A stretch of 64,000 bases of DNA from Tritrichomonas musculus (Eukaryota > Parabasalia > Tritrichomonadida > Tritrichomonadidae), in NCBI GenBank assembly GCA_039105265.1, contig JAPFFF010000015.1:868001-932000 (forward strand), in the 5' to 3' direction. A program made the position numbers and the translations under genes. How positions within the stretch are numbered: the first letter of the stretch is position 1; every line of letters starts with the position of its first letter. This document shows positions 27,794 to 37,543 of the stretch, piece by piece. The notes beneath the pieces are model-generated. The model saw only the letters and a list, made by a program, of their open reading frames with translations. It was not told where the DNA came from and ran no database searches.

Positions 27794-29143
27794 TTAAACT
27801 CCAAGAATAGCTTTCAATCTCACAAGCTCGGTTTCCTTCTTTTTCTTCGGCGTTGGTGGTCTGAGAGGTTTTTGAATTCTGCTATCTTGTCTCTCTCGAG
27901 CCATTCTTAATCTTGCATCTTGATGAGATTGAAATGCTTTTACTTCAACAGCTCGTTTATTAATCGCTAAGTATCTGTTTCGTGCGGCTATTTGACGAGT
28001 TCTTTCTTCCATTTCTTCAGCTTCTTTTATTCTTGCCTTTCTTTTCTTTTCAAGTTTTTTCTCTAATTCAATCATTTTATCATCTTCTTCATTTTGGCGT
28101 TTAATTTCTTCTTCTTGTTTCTTTTGCTTTGCTTCTTCTCTCCTTTTTTTATGTTCTTGTTCAGCAATATCGCGCAATCTTGTTTCTTCTTCAAGTAATT
28201 CGTATAGTCTCTGTAATTTTTCTTCTTTTGCTTTCCGGTGTTCTAAAATTCTAGATTCAATAATTTTAAGATTTCTTTCATGATTTGTGCGAAGAAGCTC
28301 ATTTGTTTCTTCATCTGTTAAAGCTGCAAGAAACTTTGTTTCTGTTATTTCTCTCTTCGATGTGAAAATATCACCATGACGATTAGTGTGATTTTCCTGT
28401 TCATATTTAATCTTATCAACATTTTTTCTTCTCATTTCAAGTTCATCACGCCTCTGTTTTCTTACGCTTTTGATATCTCGCTTGAAATCTCTACGCATTT
28501 CATTGTATACTTCTCTTTTTTGTCTTTGAACTTTCTCAACGCTTAATGGAGCCAAATCAACATACTGTTTTTTTAAATCTCGAATTTTTTGTCGTTCTTC
28601 TTCAATTTCAAGTTTAGTCTTTTCAATTTGTTCTTCTAGCTGAGATCTCATCTCGTTTCCTTGTTGTAATTTTTCATTCATTTGCTGTTTCCTTATTTTT
28701 GCTGCTTTTTTTCTGGCGTGATCAAGTTCTTCGTGTCTTTTTTGAATGATATCTCTTCTTTCTTCTTCGTCTTTTTCTTTCATTGCTTTTTGCCATTTCA
28801 AAAATTGACGTGAACCTTCTTCATCCTTTTTTGCCTCTTCTATCCGATCTATTTGAGCTTTTTGAAGGCAAGCATCACGTTCAATTGTCGCAACATTTGT
28901 TCGAATGTCAACTGGATGAAAAACAGGGCGAGGATTTTCATAGCGTGGAATTGGAGGTGGAGTATTGTCTGGTTCAATTTGAGGCTTAGGGCAAGCAAGC
29001 TCTTCAAATTTTGGTGATATTGCGTTAATTGGCGGTTTTGAAGGAGGGAGCTCGAAAATTTCAGGTTCATATGTTGTTTCTGGAATTGGATTTGGTTTTA
29101 TTTTTATGATTTTTTTTCTAATAACGTAAGTTTTTTGATGCAT
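27794..29143 (-). CDS. Coiled-coil protein of TPH/cilia-associated type, 449 aa
   Basis: The ATG gives MHQKTYVIRKKIIKIKPNPI. An N-terminal Pro-rich segment is followed from residue ~90 by a charged Arg/Glu/Lys helix running almost to the end (EEERQKIRDLKKQYVDLAPL, KIKYEQENHTNRHGDIF, EEHKKRREEAKQKKQEEEI). The last 60 residues read YLAINKRAVEVKAFQ and a basic Pro-containing tail. The E/R/K-dense helices resemble the trichohyalin-plectin-homology domains of flagellar proteins, a sensible role in a flagellate. The match is compositional, and other charged coiled-coil proteins are possible. Confidence 0.75.
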   Translation of the reverse strand: MHQKTYVIRKKIIKIKPNPIPETTYEPEIFELPPSKPPINAISPKFEELACPKPQIEPDNTPPPIPRYENPRPVFHPVDIRTNVATIERDACLQKAQIDRIEEAKKDEEGSRQFLKWQKAMKEKDEEERRDIIQKRHEELDHARKKAAKIRKQQMNEKLQQGNEMRSQLEEQIEKTKLEIEEERQKIRDLKKQYVDLAPLSVEKVQRQKREVYNEMRRDFKRDIKSVRKQRRDELEMRRKNVDKIKYEQENHTNRHGDIFTSKREITETKFLAALTDEETNELLRTNHERNLKIIESRILEHRKAKEEKLQRLYELLEEETRLRDIAEQEHKKRREEAKQKKQEEEIKRQNEEDDKMIELEKKLEKKRKARIKEAEEMEERTRQIAARNRYLAINKRAVEVKAFQSHQDARLRMARERQDSRIQKPLRPPTPKKKKETELVRLKAILGV

Positions 29144-29307
29144 GTATTTTTATTTTGTACGTTATTTATATAAATGATATAACGATTTTACAGAAAAAAA
29201 AATGGTTAACAAATTTGATTAAAATAAAAAAAAAAAAAAGAGTCATATCATATATTTCACCATCTATATAGAAAAATTTTATCTTAAATTTTACAAAATT
29301 TAAAATT

Positions 29308-30975
29308 ATGTTTCCTTCAATCCCTTTATCTAGTTTCTCACAAACAATACCGCCTTCTAAGCTTTTATCTGATAATTTAGATTCTACAAGTTTTTTTAAC
29401 AGAATGAGTTTTACTTACTCCATCGGTTTAAATAAACAATTATCAGAACTTCAATCCCTCTCAACACAAATTTTCAAAGATATATATGAAGAATTTGTAC
29501 AAGTTGGAGATTATGTTTCTCGACTTCAATCAAGAGTAGCTACACTAAAATCAAAAGCAAGTATATTGTTGAATCCAAATTATTCAAAAGATCCAAATAA
29601 ATTTGCAAAAATTGAATATGCAGAGTTTAATGATGAGCATCTTAATGTCAAAAATTCTATGAACAGACTTGACACTTTTTTAACTGATCCTGAAAAAGTC
29701 AAGCCATTATCATTAGTAAGTAATGTAGTTAAAAGCATTCAATCTGCATCATCAATAGATATGTGGAAATCTATTATACCTAATGAAAATCTTGAGGCAA
29801 CAATATCTGATCCAAAAGTTTTTATCACCACGTATATCGCTGATATTAAAGAACAATTTATTGAAATTGACCAAACAATTAAGATGAAGGTTGAGCGTAC
29901 CAAATCATTGAAAGCGAAGCACAAACCAAGAACAAATGTTGGAACATCATCAATCATGATTGACAAAGTCCTCCCTCTACAGCAATTGTTGTTGGATCCA
30001 CCGCCTCCAGGAATGGGATCCAAGAATAACGATCAAATTCATTTTATTACCAACTCAGAGAAGGAAAAGCAAAGATTAAATCATCAATCGCCTGAATTAA
30101 CGCAACAGCAATTTCAGCAAAACCAGCAAATGTACCAACAGCAAAAACAAATTTCGCAGCAACAGCAACAAATATCAAGTCAGCAAAGACAGCTTCAACA
30201 AGAGCAACAGAAATTTCAAATTCAAAAACGGAAGTTAATGCAAGAGCAAGCGCAATTAGAAATGGAAAGACAGCAATTTCAGCAGGAACAAGAAAATTAT
30301 CAGCAATTACAACAACAGCAACTTCAAAAATTACAATCTGAAGCAAAGAATCAAGAAAATGAAGCAAATGAGCAGCAAAAACTCCAACAACAACTTTTTC
30401 AACAACAAATGCAGCAGCTAAAACATGATCAAGATCAACTTCAAATTCAAAAGCAGCAATTTCAGCAAGAACAAGAACAGTTTCGCTTACAAAAACAGCA
30501 ATTCCAGCAAGAACAAGAAATTTTCCAACAGCAGCAGCAAAATTTCCAGCAAAATCAAAATTTGAATAATTCTGATATTTCAGATAACACAGCAAATCAA
30601 CCATTAGGATCTATTCCTCCTCCTCCTCCTCCTCCACCGCCTCCACCACCTCCACCACCACCACCACCACCGCAACAGCCATCTTCAAACAATTCATCTA
30701 ATAAAACAAATAAGCCACCTAGTCAAATGGAGCATAATTTAAATTATCTTGATCAAATTAAAAATAGGCAATATACACTTAAAAAAATTGACACTCCACA
30801 TCCTAGCCAGAAATCTAGTGAACAGCTTAATAAGCTTGAAGGTAATAAGCAAAATCCAGGTGAGTACCTTTCTGATATCTTGCAAATCATCGCAGAAAGG
30901 CGTATTGACATGAAACCTGAATCAGATGATGAGGAAGAAGATTATGAAAGTTATACCAGTGATTGGGATTTCTAA
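29308..30975 (+). CDS. SCAR/WAVE homologue (Arp2/3 activator)
   Basis: 555 residues. The N-terminus has a WAVE-homology (SHD) pattern: LNKQLSELQSLSTQIFKDIY then FVQVGDYVSRLQSRVATLKS (residues ~45-95), matching LAAIIRQLSSLSKHAEDIFGEL-x-RIDRL of WAVE proteins. A basic segment follows, then a Gln/coiled-coil stretch (~250-430) and a proline run of about 20 (residues ~434-453). The C-terminus has the actin-nucleation module: a WH2-like NYLDQIKNRQYTLKKIDTP, a central-like YLSDILQIIAERRIDM, and an acidic tail ESDDEEEDYESYTSDWDF with the key Trp. It would link Rac signals to Arp2/3 actin branching. Unlike animal WAVE, the Gln-rich stretch is long. Confidence 0.85.
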   Translation: MFPSIPLSSFSQTIPPSKLLSDNLDSTSFFNRMSFTYSIGLNKQLSELQSLSTQIFKDIYEEFVQVGDYVSRLQSRVATLKSKASILLNPNYSKDPNKFAKIEYAEFNDEHLNVKNSMNRLDTFLTDPEKVKPLSLVSNVVKSIQSASSIDMWKSIIPNENLEATISDPKVFITTYIADIKEQFIEIDQTIKMKVERTKSLKAKHKPRTNVGTSSIMIDKVLPLQQLLLDPPPPGMGSKNNDQIHFITNSEKEKQRLNHQSPELTQQQFQQNQQMYQQQKQISQQQQQISSQQRQLQQEQQKFQIQKRKLMQEQAQLEMERQQFQQEQENYQQLQQQQLQKLQSEAKNQENEANEQQKLQQQLFQQQMQQLKHDQDQLQIQKQQFQQEQEQFRLQKQQFQQEQEIFQQQQQNFQQNQNLNNSDISDNTANQPLGSIPPPPPPPPPPPPPPPPPPPQQPSSNNSSNKTNKPPSQMEHNLNYLDQIKNRQYTLKKIDTPHPSQKSSEQLNKLEGNKQNPGEYLSDILQIIAERRIDMKPESDDEEEDYESYTSDWDF

Positions 30976-31189
30976 TGTCTCATTTTTATTGTTTAAAATG
31001 TTATTTGTTTTTCATTTAAAAGTATGAAGCATGTTTTAATATGGTTGTATTTTATTTATCAGATATTTTTTTACAAATTTTTCTTAGAAATTGAATGTTT
31101 TTACTCATTTTCTAAAAAAAATTGAATGTTTGTAAATGGAAAATTCAAATTTCAAAAGGAATTGAATTTTTCATAAAGTGCAATTACAA

Positions 31190-32754
31190 ATGTATGTGTT
31201 ATTGGTTTTTTTTTGTTCAGGACTACTTTCTCCAATTCAATTTTTGTATCAATAAATGGAGAAAGTAGTAAAATTTGTTCATGGGTGTCGCCTTGTAATA
31301 TCGATAGTGCCAAGTTAATTATTAACGAATACGATTTTATACGAATGCTCGATAAAAATATTGACTTGGAAGAGGATTTAATTCGTTTTTCCGATTTTAT
31401 GTCATATGCGGTTTCTTTAAATTGCATTATAAGTGGGGAAGATACTGTTGTTGATGGAAGTAATTATAACCCTTCAAATCCAGGACTCATTTTTGCAAGC
31501 CCTGCAGATGAATCCAAAATAAGCTATTTTAACTTTGTAAATTTTAAGACAACAATTTTATGTGTTAAGTCCATTATCAAAATGTCTATTTCTCATTGCC
31601 AATTTTTTTCAAACGAAATTAAATTCGGTTATGGTATGCTATTTTCTTCGCATGGAACAATAAAAATTCGGGACTGTAACTTTTTTGATAATTTTTTTAA
31701 TGGAGCTAATTGTATTGAAGTATACACATCGCAAATTTATATAAAACATTCAACATTTAACGATAATATTATTCAATCTCCATTAAATAATTTGGTTTAT
31801 TCAGCAAATTCAATCATTGAATTTAATAATTTAACGTTCAATAGAATTTTTTCCTCATCTTCTGTTTTTAAATTTGAATATAGGACTTATTTAACCATCG
31901 TAAATGTTCTTTTCCTCCAAAATTCTGGATCAGAAATTATCAACTGTGATGGAGCTTGCAATTCTGTTTTAAACTATGTCAGTTTTTATCAAAATACAGG
32001 AACTTTATTTAAGGCGACATCAGTTTGTCCTATTCTTGTTCTTAAATGGTGTCAATTGGAATCAAACATAGCAAATAATAATCCTCTTTTTGACATGATG
32101 AATGGTCGCTTTTTTATAACCAAACCATGTCGAATAATCAAAAACCATGCATATTGTTTCGTTGATTTTCATAATGCATATTCACAATTCAGCCTATCCA
32201 ATTCTGTCTTTGAACGAAACAGTATGGTTAGCCATTTTGTTTATGTTAGTAATTTAACCACCCTTAAAGTTTTTGGAGTTATATTTTCTCATAACAGTAT
32301 GCCAAATGGTATTATTATTGGAGACAGTGTTTTTGTCAAAATACATATATCCACATTTAAAAAAAATAGTGGGCAACCACTTCAATGTCATAACTGCTAT
32401 TCTTCAATTTATTTGACATCATTTATAGATTGTTCTGAACCTGCTCTTATCCTAACTGGCCAAAATTCACGTAAATCGCATATCTCTTCATCTCAATTTT
32501 TAACAAGTGCACCAAATAATCAGAATATTATATATATTAACTCATCAATGTGTTCTATGAGATTTGTTCGCTTTTCTGAGCCCAAAGCAAAAGCGATTCC
32601 GCCTGGTGTATCTTACTTTATGTGTGAGTTTAACCAGGAAGGAAAGGGAATGTATTTAAAGGAAACTTTCTTCATCTCTGGATCCTGTGTTTTTATTATA
32701 ATAATTATCATTATTACAGATTGTTGTGGACTAATCAGATCATGCTTTTGTTAA
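31190..32754 (+). CDS. Pmp-like surface beta-helix protein, probably damaged or with an unusual start
   Basis: From 31216 to 32754 an open frame of ~513 codons encodes a right-handed beta-helix-like protein with repeated Asn/Ser/Phe/Cys/Ile turns (SISHCQFFSNEI, IKIRDCNFFDNFF, NVLFLQNSGSEIINC). These are typical of trichomonad surface proteins of the polymorphic-membrane-protein type. The frame has no ATG before 31345. Two ways to start exist. ATG 31190 with one extra T in the nine-T run gives MYVLLVFFLF..., a signal-peptide-like start. Alternatively a 29-nt GTATGT...CAG intron (31192-31220) would join AT to G. No branch-point motif ACTAAC is present, so the intron is doubtful. The end lacks a clean cytosolic tail; a TM-like run with a basic tail lies in another frame at 32805-32930. 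Confidence 0.55.
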
Positions 32755-32804
32755 AATTGAAATAAATATTATAGAATTAAAAAAAGATTATGTGTCATCA
32801 CTGA

Positions 32805-32806
32805 AA

Positions 32807-32837
<31 letters not shown>

Positions 32838-32930
32838 TTATTTTGTATTGGTATTTATAGAACATACTTTGGTGAAAATGAAATAAGAAAAGATAATATA
32901 ATTGTAAAAAAAAAATTTAAAAACTTCTAA
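32805..32930 (+). pseudogene. Out-of-frame TM segment and cytoplasmic tail of the surface protein
   Basis: In a different frame from the upstream ORF, codons after a TGA at 32802-32804 encode nine Ile then LFCIGIYRTYFGENEIRKDN and a Lys-rich end, stop 32928-32930. A membrane anchor followed by a short tail is how trichomonad surface proteins end. It suggests that the gene once continued here and was broken by indels in simple ATT repeats. The simple-sequence run could also be chance. Confidence 0.35.
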
Positions 32931-32980
32931 CATCTAAGTAAATATTCTTTGCATTATTAAATGTTTCTAAAAATAATATT

Positions 32981-33637
32981 CTATTCATCACTGAGTGAAA
33001 ACGAGCTCCCTTCAAAGCTTCCCGAAAATGAATTCTTTTTGCCATTTCCTGATAATGATTTCTCTTCACTTTTTTGCGAAGAGGATCCTCCCTCGTTAAG
33101 GGATAAAATAGCGTTTTCTTCATTGTATTGTGAGCTTGAGTAATCTTTTTTGCTTTGTGAATTTGAACTTTCATTTTTGTTTTGAGTAATTGTATTATTA
33201 TTAATATCTTCTGAATTTTCATTTCCTTCTTTGTTTTGTGGTTTTCCAATTTGATCATAATTTGAAAATCTTAACTCAGCTTTTTGCACTTCTTCTAGAG
33301 GTGAAAAATACGATGGCGCATACATTGGAGTTCGTTTCATTGTATGATGAATTTGTTTCCAATCTCTTTTATCCCTTTTCAATTCTTGTCTAATCCACTT
33401 CGGAAGATGTCTTCTTGGTTCTTCTTCATAATAAACTTTTGGAATAGCAATTTTGGCTTTTTCTACGTCTGGAATTGTTAAGTCATACATAAATAATTCT
33501 TTCATTGGGGTTTCGGGATTTTTCTGGTCAAATAATCTCTGACGATATTCAATTGTAGCATTGCATTCTTTCTCATCTTCATATGCAAAAAATATAGAAG
33601 GAATTCCTTGAACATCACTTTTTTCGTTTAAACTCAT
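32981..33637 (-). CDS. Hypothetical protein, 218 aa, Ser/Asn-rich tail
   Basis: The first ATG is at 33637 (MSLNEKSDVQGIPSIFFAYE); a TTG one codon earlier is ignored. Residues 1-130 look ordered with conserved-type segments (ECNATIEYRQRLFDQKNPET, RHLPKWIRQELKRDKRDWKQ, TPMYAPSYFSPLEEVQ). The rest is Asn/Ser/Glu-rich and disordered, ending SGSFEGSSFSLSDE. I recognise no family. It overlaps no neighbour and its 5' side faces the surface-protein gene's 3' side. Confidence 0.65.
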   Translation of the reverse strand: MSLNEKSDVQGIPSIFFAYEDEKECNATIEYRQRLFDQKNPETPMKELFMYDLTIPDVEKAKIAIPKVYYEEEPRRHLPKWIRQELKRDKRDWKQIHHTMKRTPMYAPSYFSPLEEVQKAELRFSNYDQIGKPQNKEGNENSEDINNNTITQNKNESSNSQSKKDYSSSQYNEENAILSLNEGGSSSQKSEEKSLSGNGKKNSFSGSFEGSSFSLSDE

Positions 33638-34124
33638 CAAAAAAGAAAAAAAATTTTATTTCATAAAATTTAAAACGTTCTTTTTTATATCACAATTTGT
33701 GTTTCTAAAAAAAATAAATAAAATGCGATAAAAAAAATATAATATTAGAATAGATAAATTATAGCATTTGGAGTCCAAATTATGGACTTAAATTTTTGAA
33801 TATCAAATGATTCAAAAAGTCGAAAAAAGCAGATCAAATTTTGATCAATATATCATAGAAATTTTCAATGATAGAATTTATGATTAGAAAATAATAAACA
33901 AAGTAGTATTAAACAAGATTGCTTGGCGTAGCATGCTTGCCATAAAAAACTCTTAATGCTCAATGAGTTCAAAGTTTTTTTGAAGTTGTTATTTTGAAAT
34001 TTAAAAAAAATTTTAAAATAAAAACAAGAAATAGGTAAAGAAAAGATTTAACCAAACATTGTAAATAAAATACCATAATTAAAAAATAGAATAATTAAAA
34101 AATAGAATAATAAAAAATAGAATT
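33638..34124. other. Intergenic spacer
   Basis: 487 bp, A+T-rich, with a repeated AAAAAATAGAATAAT block near 34080-34120. No gene seen. Confidence 0.45.
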
Positions 34125-34526
34125 CTATTTCTTATTAGAAAAATTATTCATATCTGTTATATCATTCTGTGATTTAATTTGTGATATTTTGCTTTGTTGC
34201 TTCTGTGAAGATAATCTAACAACGCGTGTTTTTCTTGCCTTTTTAGCAATTTGGTCATCAGATTGGATAGCTTTTAAATTGGAAAGTCTTTGCCCTGATC
34301 GTTTATGACTTGATGAAGAAGTTTTCTGATTTCTCATTAACCTGTGCTGACGGTCTTCTTCGAATTGTTTTCTCTTTTGTTCATCTATTTCTCCATTTTC
34401 ATTCTTACAAAGAACGAATTCGTTGATATACCCAGCGTCAAAGTCACCTCTGCCACGAACTGTATCCCATTCGATAAATGGATTCGGAATTCTGCGATCA
34501 ACAGATGATTCAACAGTAATGGACAT
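34125..34526 (-). CDS. Hypothetical basic protein, 133 aa
   Basis: ATG at 34526 (MSITVESSVDRRIPNPFIEW). The first 70 residues have the ordered-looking block RGRGDFDAGYINEFV and a charged helix (EQKRKQFEEDRQHRLMRNQK). The rest is Lys/Arg/Ser/Gln-rich, including a nuclear-localisation-like KKARKTR. A nuclear role is plausible from composition only. No family is recognised. Confidence 0.55.
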   Translation of the reverse strand: MSITVESSVDRRIPNPFIEWDTVRGRGDFDAGYINEFVLCKNENGEIDEQKRKQFEEDRQHRLMRNQKTSSSSHKRSGQRLSNLKAIQSDDQIAKKARKTRVVRLSSQKQQSKISQIKSQNDITDMNNFSNKK

Positions 34527-35220
34527 CGGTAAAAATATTAAATAATATTTCAGTCAAAAAATTAAATCCAAAAATTTGAAAAATACTTTTTCAGAATATA
34601 ATTATAAAGTATTGAATATTCTTGGTCATTATTGTGTGTTATTTTTATTTTAAAATATATATTTATTGGATATTTTACAAAAACAATTAATTTAAATAAA
34701 CAGTTTATATTTAAATTAAAATATTTTAATTGAAAAAGTTTCAGATTTTTCAGAAAATAATTGTGCAAAAGTCAGATCTTTAGAGAAATAAATATTTCAT
34801 AAAAAAATTGTTTATTATGTTTAAATTAATATTGATCTTAAAAATGATTAAACTGAAGTATATTTATAAATTCAAAAATTAAAAATACATTCAAAAAGTA
34901 TATTTTATATTTTAAATTTCAGTTTTTGAAAGTAATAAAAACAATGATTACATTAACGATTTTTGATAAATTTGCTAGTTAAAAAAGTAATTTTTAAAGC
35001 AAAAAATTGATAAAAGCAGTTCAGTTTTTGAATAATTTTGAAAAGGATAATCTTTTTCAATATTAAGAATCATCCTTTGATAAAATTTTTTCAGGAGTTC
35101 AAAAATTCAGATAACGTCTTCTCAAAAGCCTAATATTTGAATTTGAAGATACTTAAAAAAAAAAAAATTAGATAAGGTATTATATATCATAAAAATATAA
35201 ATATTTGTAATCTTATTGCT

Positions 35221-35224
<4 letters not shown>

Positions 35225-35254
<30 letters not shown>
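35225..35254. repeat. Poly-T run (30 nt)
   Basis: Thirty consecutive T. Two other long runs occur in the same island (39275-39297 and 43047-43087). Confidence 0.95.
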
Positions 35255-35255
<1 letters not shown>

Positions 35256-35263
35256 GAGTTTTC

Positions 35264-35440
35264 CTAGGCTTTTGAGTCCAGTGAATTGAATGACCATTTT
35301 CGACTTTTTGAAAACAGCTGTCACTTTTTTATGGACAAAAAACGAGTTTTTTTATCGTGTTTTTATTCAATTTTTTGAATTGAAATATCCAATAATTTTG
35401 AAATTGGATACTTTATATATAATGCTAATTTTTTTAAATA
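35264..35440. mobile_element. Partial CTAGGC-family MITE
   Basis: The sequence CTAGGCTTTTGAGTCCAGTG and the following ~130 bp match the left part of the element at 19132 (through ATTTTCGACTTTTTG and GGATACTTTAT). The right end is missing or too diverged to see, so no target duplication can be scored. It sits directly after the poly-T run. Confidence 0.65.
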
Positions 35441-36082
35441 ATTAGATCTATTATTTATTAATAAACCATTATACAATGTTTGCTAAAAAAATTTCTCATT
35501 ATTAAATTCAGAAGTTTATTAAATTATTTTTCACAAATTTGCTATTTATCGGTTATCAAAATATCTCAAAAAAAAAGATCGGAAAAATTTTTGAGAAATA
35601 TTTCTATTAATATCTTAAGAAATAAATAACACATTCATGAATTAACCAATCATATAATATTAAAATTAAGGCATTGCTATATATTTTATTCAACTAATTT
35701 CATTTATTTATTATTTTAAGGTTTTATTGATATTTTATTTATTTTAATAAATACATCAATCATGTTTGCTTTGCCGGTCTCTAAAAGGAACATAAATCAA
35801 GGTATGCGAAATTATACAAATGGATTTTGAAAAAAATGTTTATAATATTTGTGCAATATCAACCAAATATTGAGTGTAAATAAATATAGTCATATATTGT
35901 TTCAAGCATATCAGGTCAGTGTTTTATTTGTTTAAAAATATTTTTTTAGAAATAATAATTAGCAATTTGTTACATAGACTTTGGAATTGATGTCATTCAT
36001 TCAAATAATTCAAAAATAATTCAAAAATATAACAGAATTTAAGATAAACAAATTTAAAAAAAAAAAAAATAGATAATGTAAA

Positions 36083-36945
36083 AGAAGGGGCGAAGCTCTT
36101 CGACCGTTAACCTTTTTCATTTTATGATAGTTATATTGCAATATTAATTATTTATTTATAATGAATACATTTTATAAAATATATTTGAACAAATGTTATA
36201 AGCATTAATGTGTAAAAAATTCAAGATAATGCTATTTTAAATCAAAAAAATTGAATGAAAAAATCTCTTGAATGGTTCACTTTTTGAGGGAGAAAAACTC
36301 AAAAAGTGAAAGCAATTCAGAGATTTACAAATTCCGCTCCGCACTTTTTGAGAGCTCGGCTCTCAAAAAGTGCTACGTGGAATTTGTAAACTTCTTTTTG
36401 CTCAGAAAGTAAAAAACATAATTTTCTATGTGAATTTCAATACGATGTTATAAAACGCAATAAAAATAAATAAAAATACATTTATTAATGTAAGATATAA
36501 AATTGTATGCCAATTTATATGGCCAATCTTTTGATATCAAAATTATTTCATAATATTTGGATTTTTTAGAACAAATAATATTAAATATTTAATCAATAAT
36601 CTAGATTATTTAAAATACAAAAAGAATTATCTTCAAATTTTAATCATATATCCAAAAAACAACGAATAAAAATTAAAAGAAAAAAATTCAATGAATTCAA
36701 AAAGTTTGGATATTTTATAAAATAATCATAAAATTTTAAAAAAATTAAACCGTTTTTAATATGGTCAATATTTACTTACACGATTAACAATTCAATGATT
36801 TTTATAAAAATAAAAATACCTATATCTTTTTTTTCACCATATAAAAATGAATACAATTTGGAAAAATAATCTTAACAGCAAATAAATATAATGATATAAA
36901 ATTATAAAATGAATCATATTGAAAATCAGGAGCTTCGCCCCTTCT
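36083..36945. mobile_element. 863-bp MITE, 16-bp perfect TIRs and 8-bp TSD
   Basis: The left end AGAAGGGGCGAAGCTC (36083-36098) is the exact inverted complement of 36930-36945. Perfect direct repeats AATGTAAA flank it (36075-36082 and 36946-36953). The interior holds a strong hairpin at 36324-36390 with a GCACTTTTTGAGAGC stem, and no protein gene. An 8-bp duplication suggests a hAT or Merlin-like mechanism. The intact ends suggest a recent insertion. Confidence 0.92.
36324..36390. repeat. Strong hairpin inside the 36-kb MITE
   Basis: Outer stem TTTACAAATTCC (36324-36335) pairs with GGAATTTGTAAA (36379-36390). The inner stem GCACTTTTTGAGAGC pairs with GCTCTCAAAAAGTGC. A second hairpin with the same CACTTTTTGAG arm lies just upstream. 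Confidence 0.8.
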
Positions 36946-37543
36946 AATGTAAATTTAATTAGTATTATTTTTTAGAAAGGTATGGAAACTTCTACCCACT
37001 CGACAGATCATTTTTCTTTCAGAATATAATTTTTAAATGATGGCATTAATGATAAATATAGTATAAAAAATACATATATTTCGAGAGGAATTTAAGATAA
37101 AAATAAATTATTTTTTTGTAAAAAAATTGAATCCTAATCTGGTTATCTTAATTCAAAAAACAAGTTTTTTTTATTTTTTTAATTATATTATTTTTAAATA
37201 GAAGTATATAAGTAATTTATATTTCATGGAGAAGAACTCGAAATTAATCATTTTTTATATTCATATCACAAGTGATATGAATTATTTTAACCTAAAAAGG
37301 CGAATTTCAAAATTTTGAAAATTATGAGTTTATGCAGGAAATTGTTTTCTAATTTTCTTCATATTGATATTAAAAATTCTATTCCCGATTCGTTCAAATC
37401 ACTTTTTCCATTTTTATTGTTGATTATTAAGCATCAAGGATAAGCAAACCAAGCAAAGATTATTCATTTTTACTATTTTTTCCGAAAACTCAAGCAAATT
37501 CTGTTCGGAAAGTTGGAGCTCCAACTTTAAATCGAAATGCCCA
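36946..37543. other. Spacer between the MITE and the cassette
   Basis: 598 bp with no gene. A short palindrome ATTCATATCACAAGTGATATGAAT is near 37259. A related ...TTCATATCA-TGATATGAA... is near 40514, so a dispersed small repeat may be present. The left inverted repeat of the cassette begins at 37431. Confidence 0.5.
37509..37528. repeat. 20-bp perfect palindrome next to the left cassette end
   Basis: AAAGTTGGAGCTCCAACTTT is a perfect palindrome, just inside the left 71-bp repeat and 16 bp past the end of the first cassette gene. It could be a terminator-like hairpin or binding site. Confidence 0.7.

Larger units (their letters stand above)
34527..36082. other. Start of the accessory island: gene-poor DNA
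   Basis: No gene is supported in this 1.5-kb stretch. It contains a 30-T run at 35225-35254 and, just after it, a degenerate CTAGGC-family end (listed separately). Confidence 0.5.

Noticed and set aside
30047-30604. Minus-strand 185-codon frame in the Gln-rich part of the WAVE gene
   Set aside because: CAG/CAA repeats read backwards give Leu/Val-rich frames; the plus-strand protein has real domains.
31192-31220. 29-nt intron GTATGT...CAG
   Set aside because: It would repair the start codon neatly, but there is no ACTAAC-type branch-point and intron size is unusually short, so it is kept only as an alternative.
34562-34768. 68-codon minus-strand frame
   Set aside because: Composition of random A+T-rich sequence, no motif.
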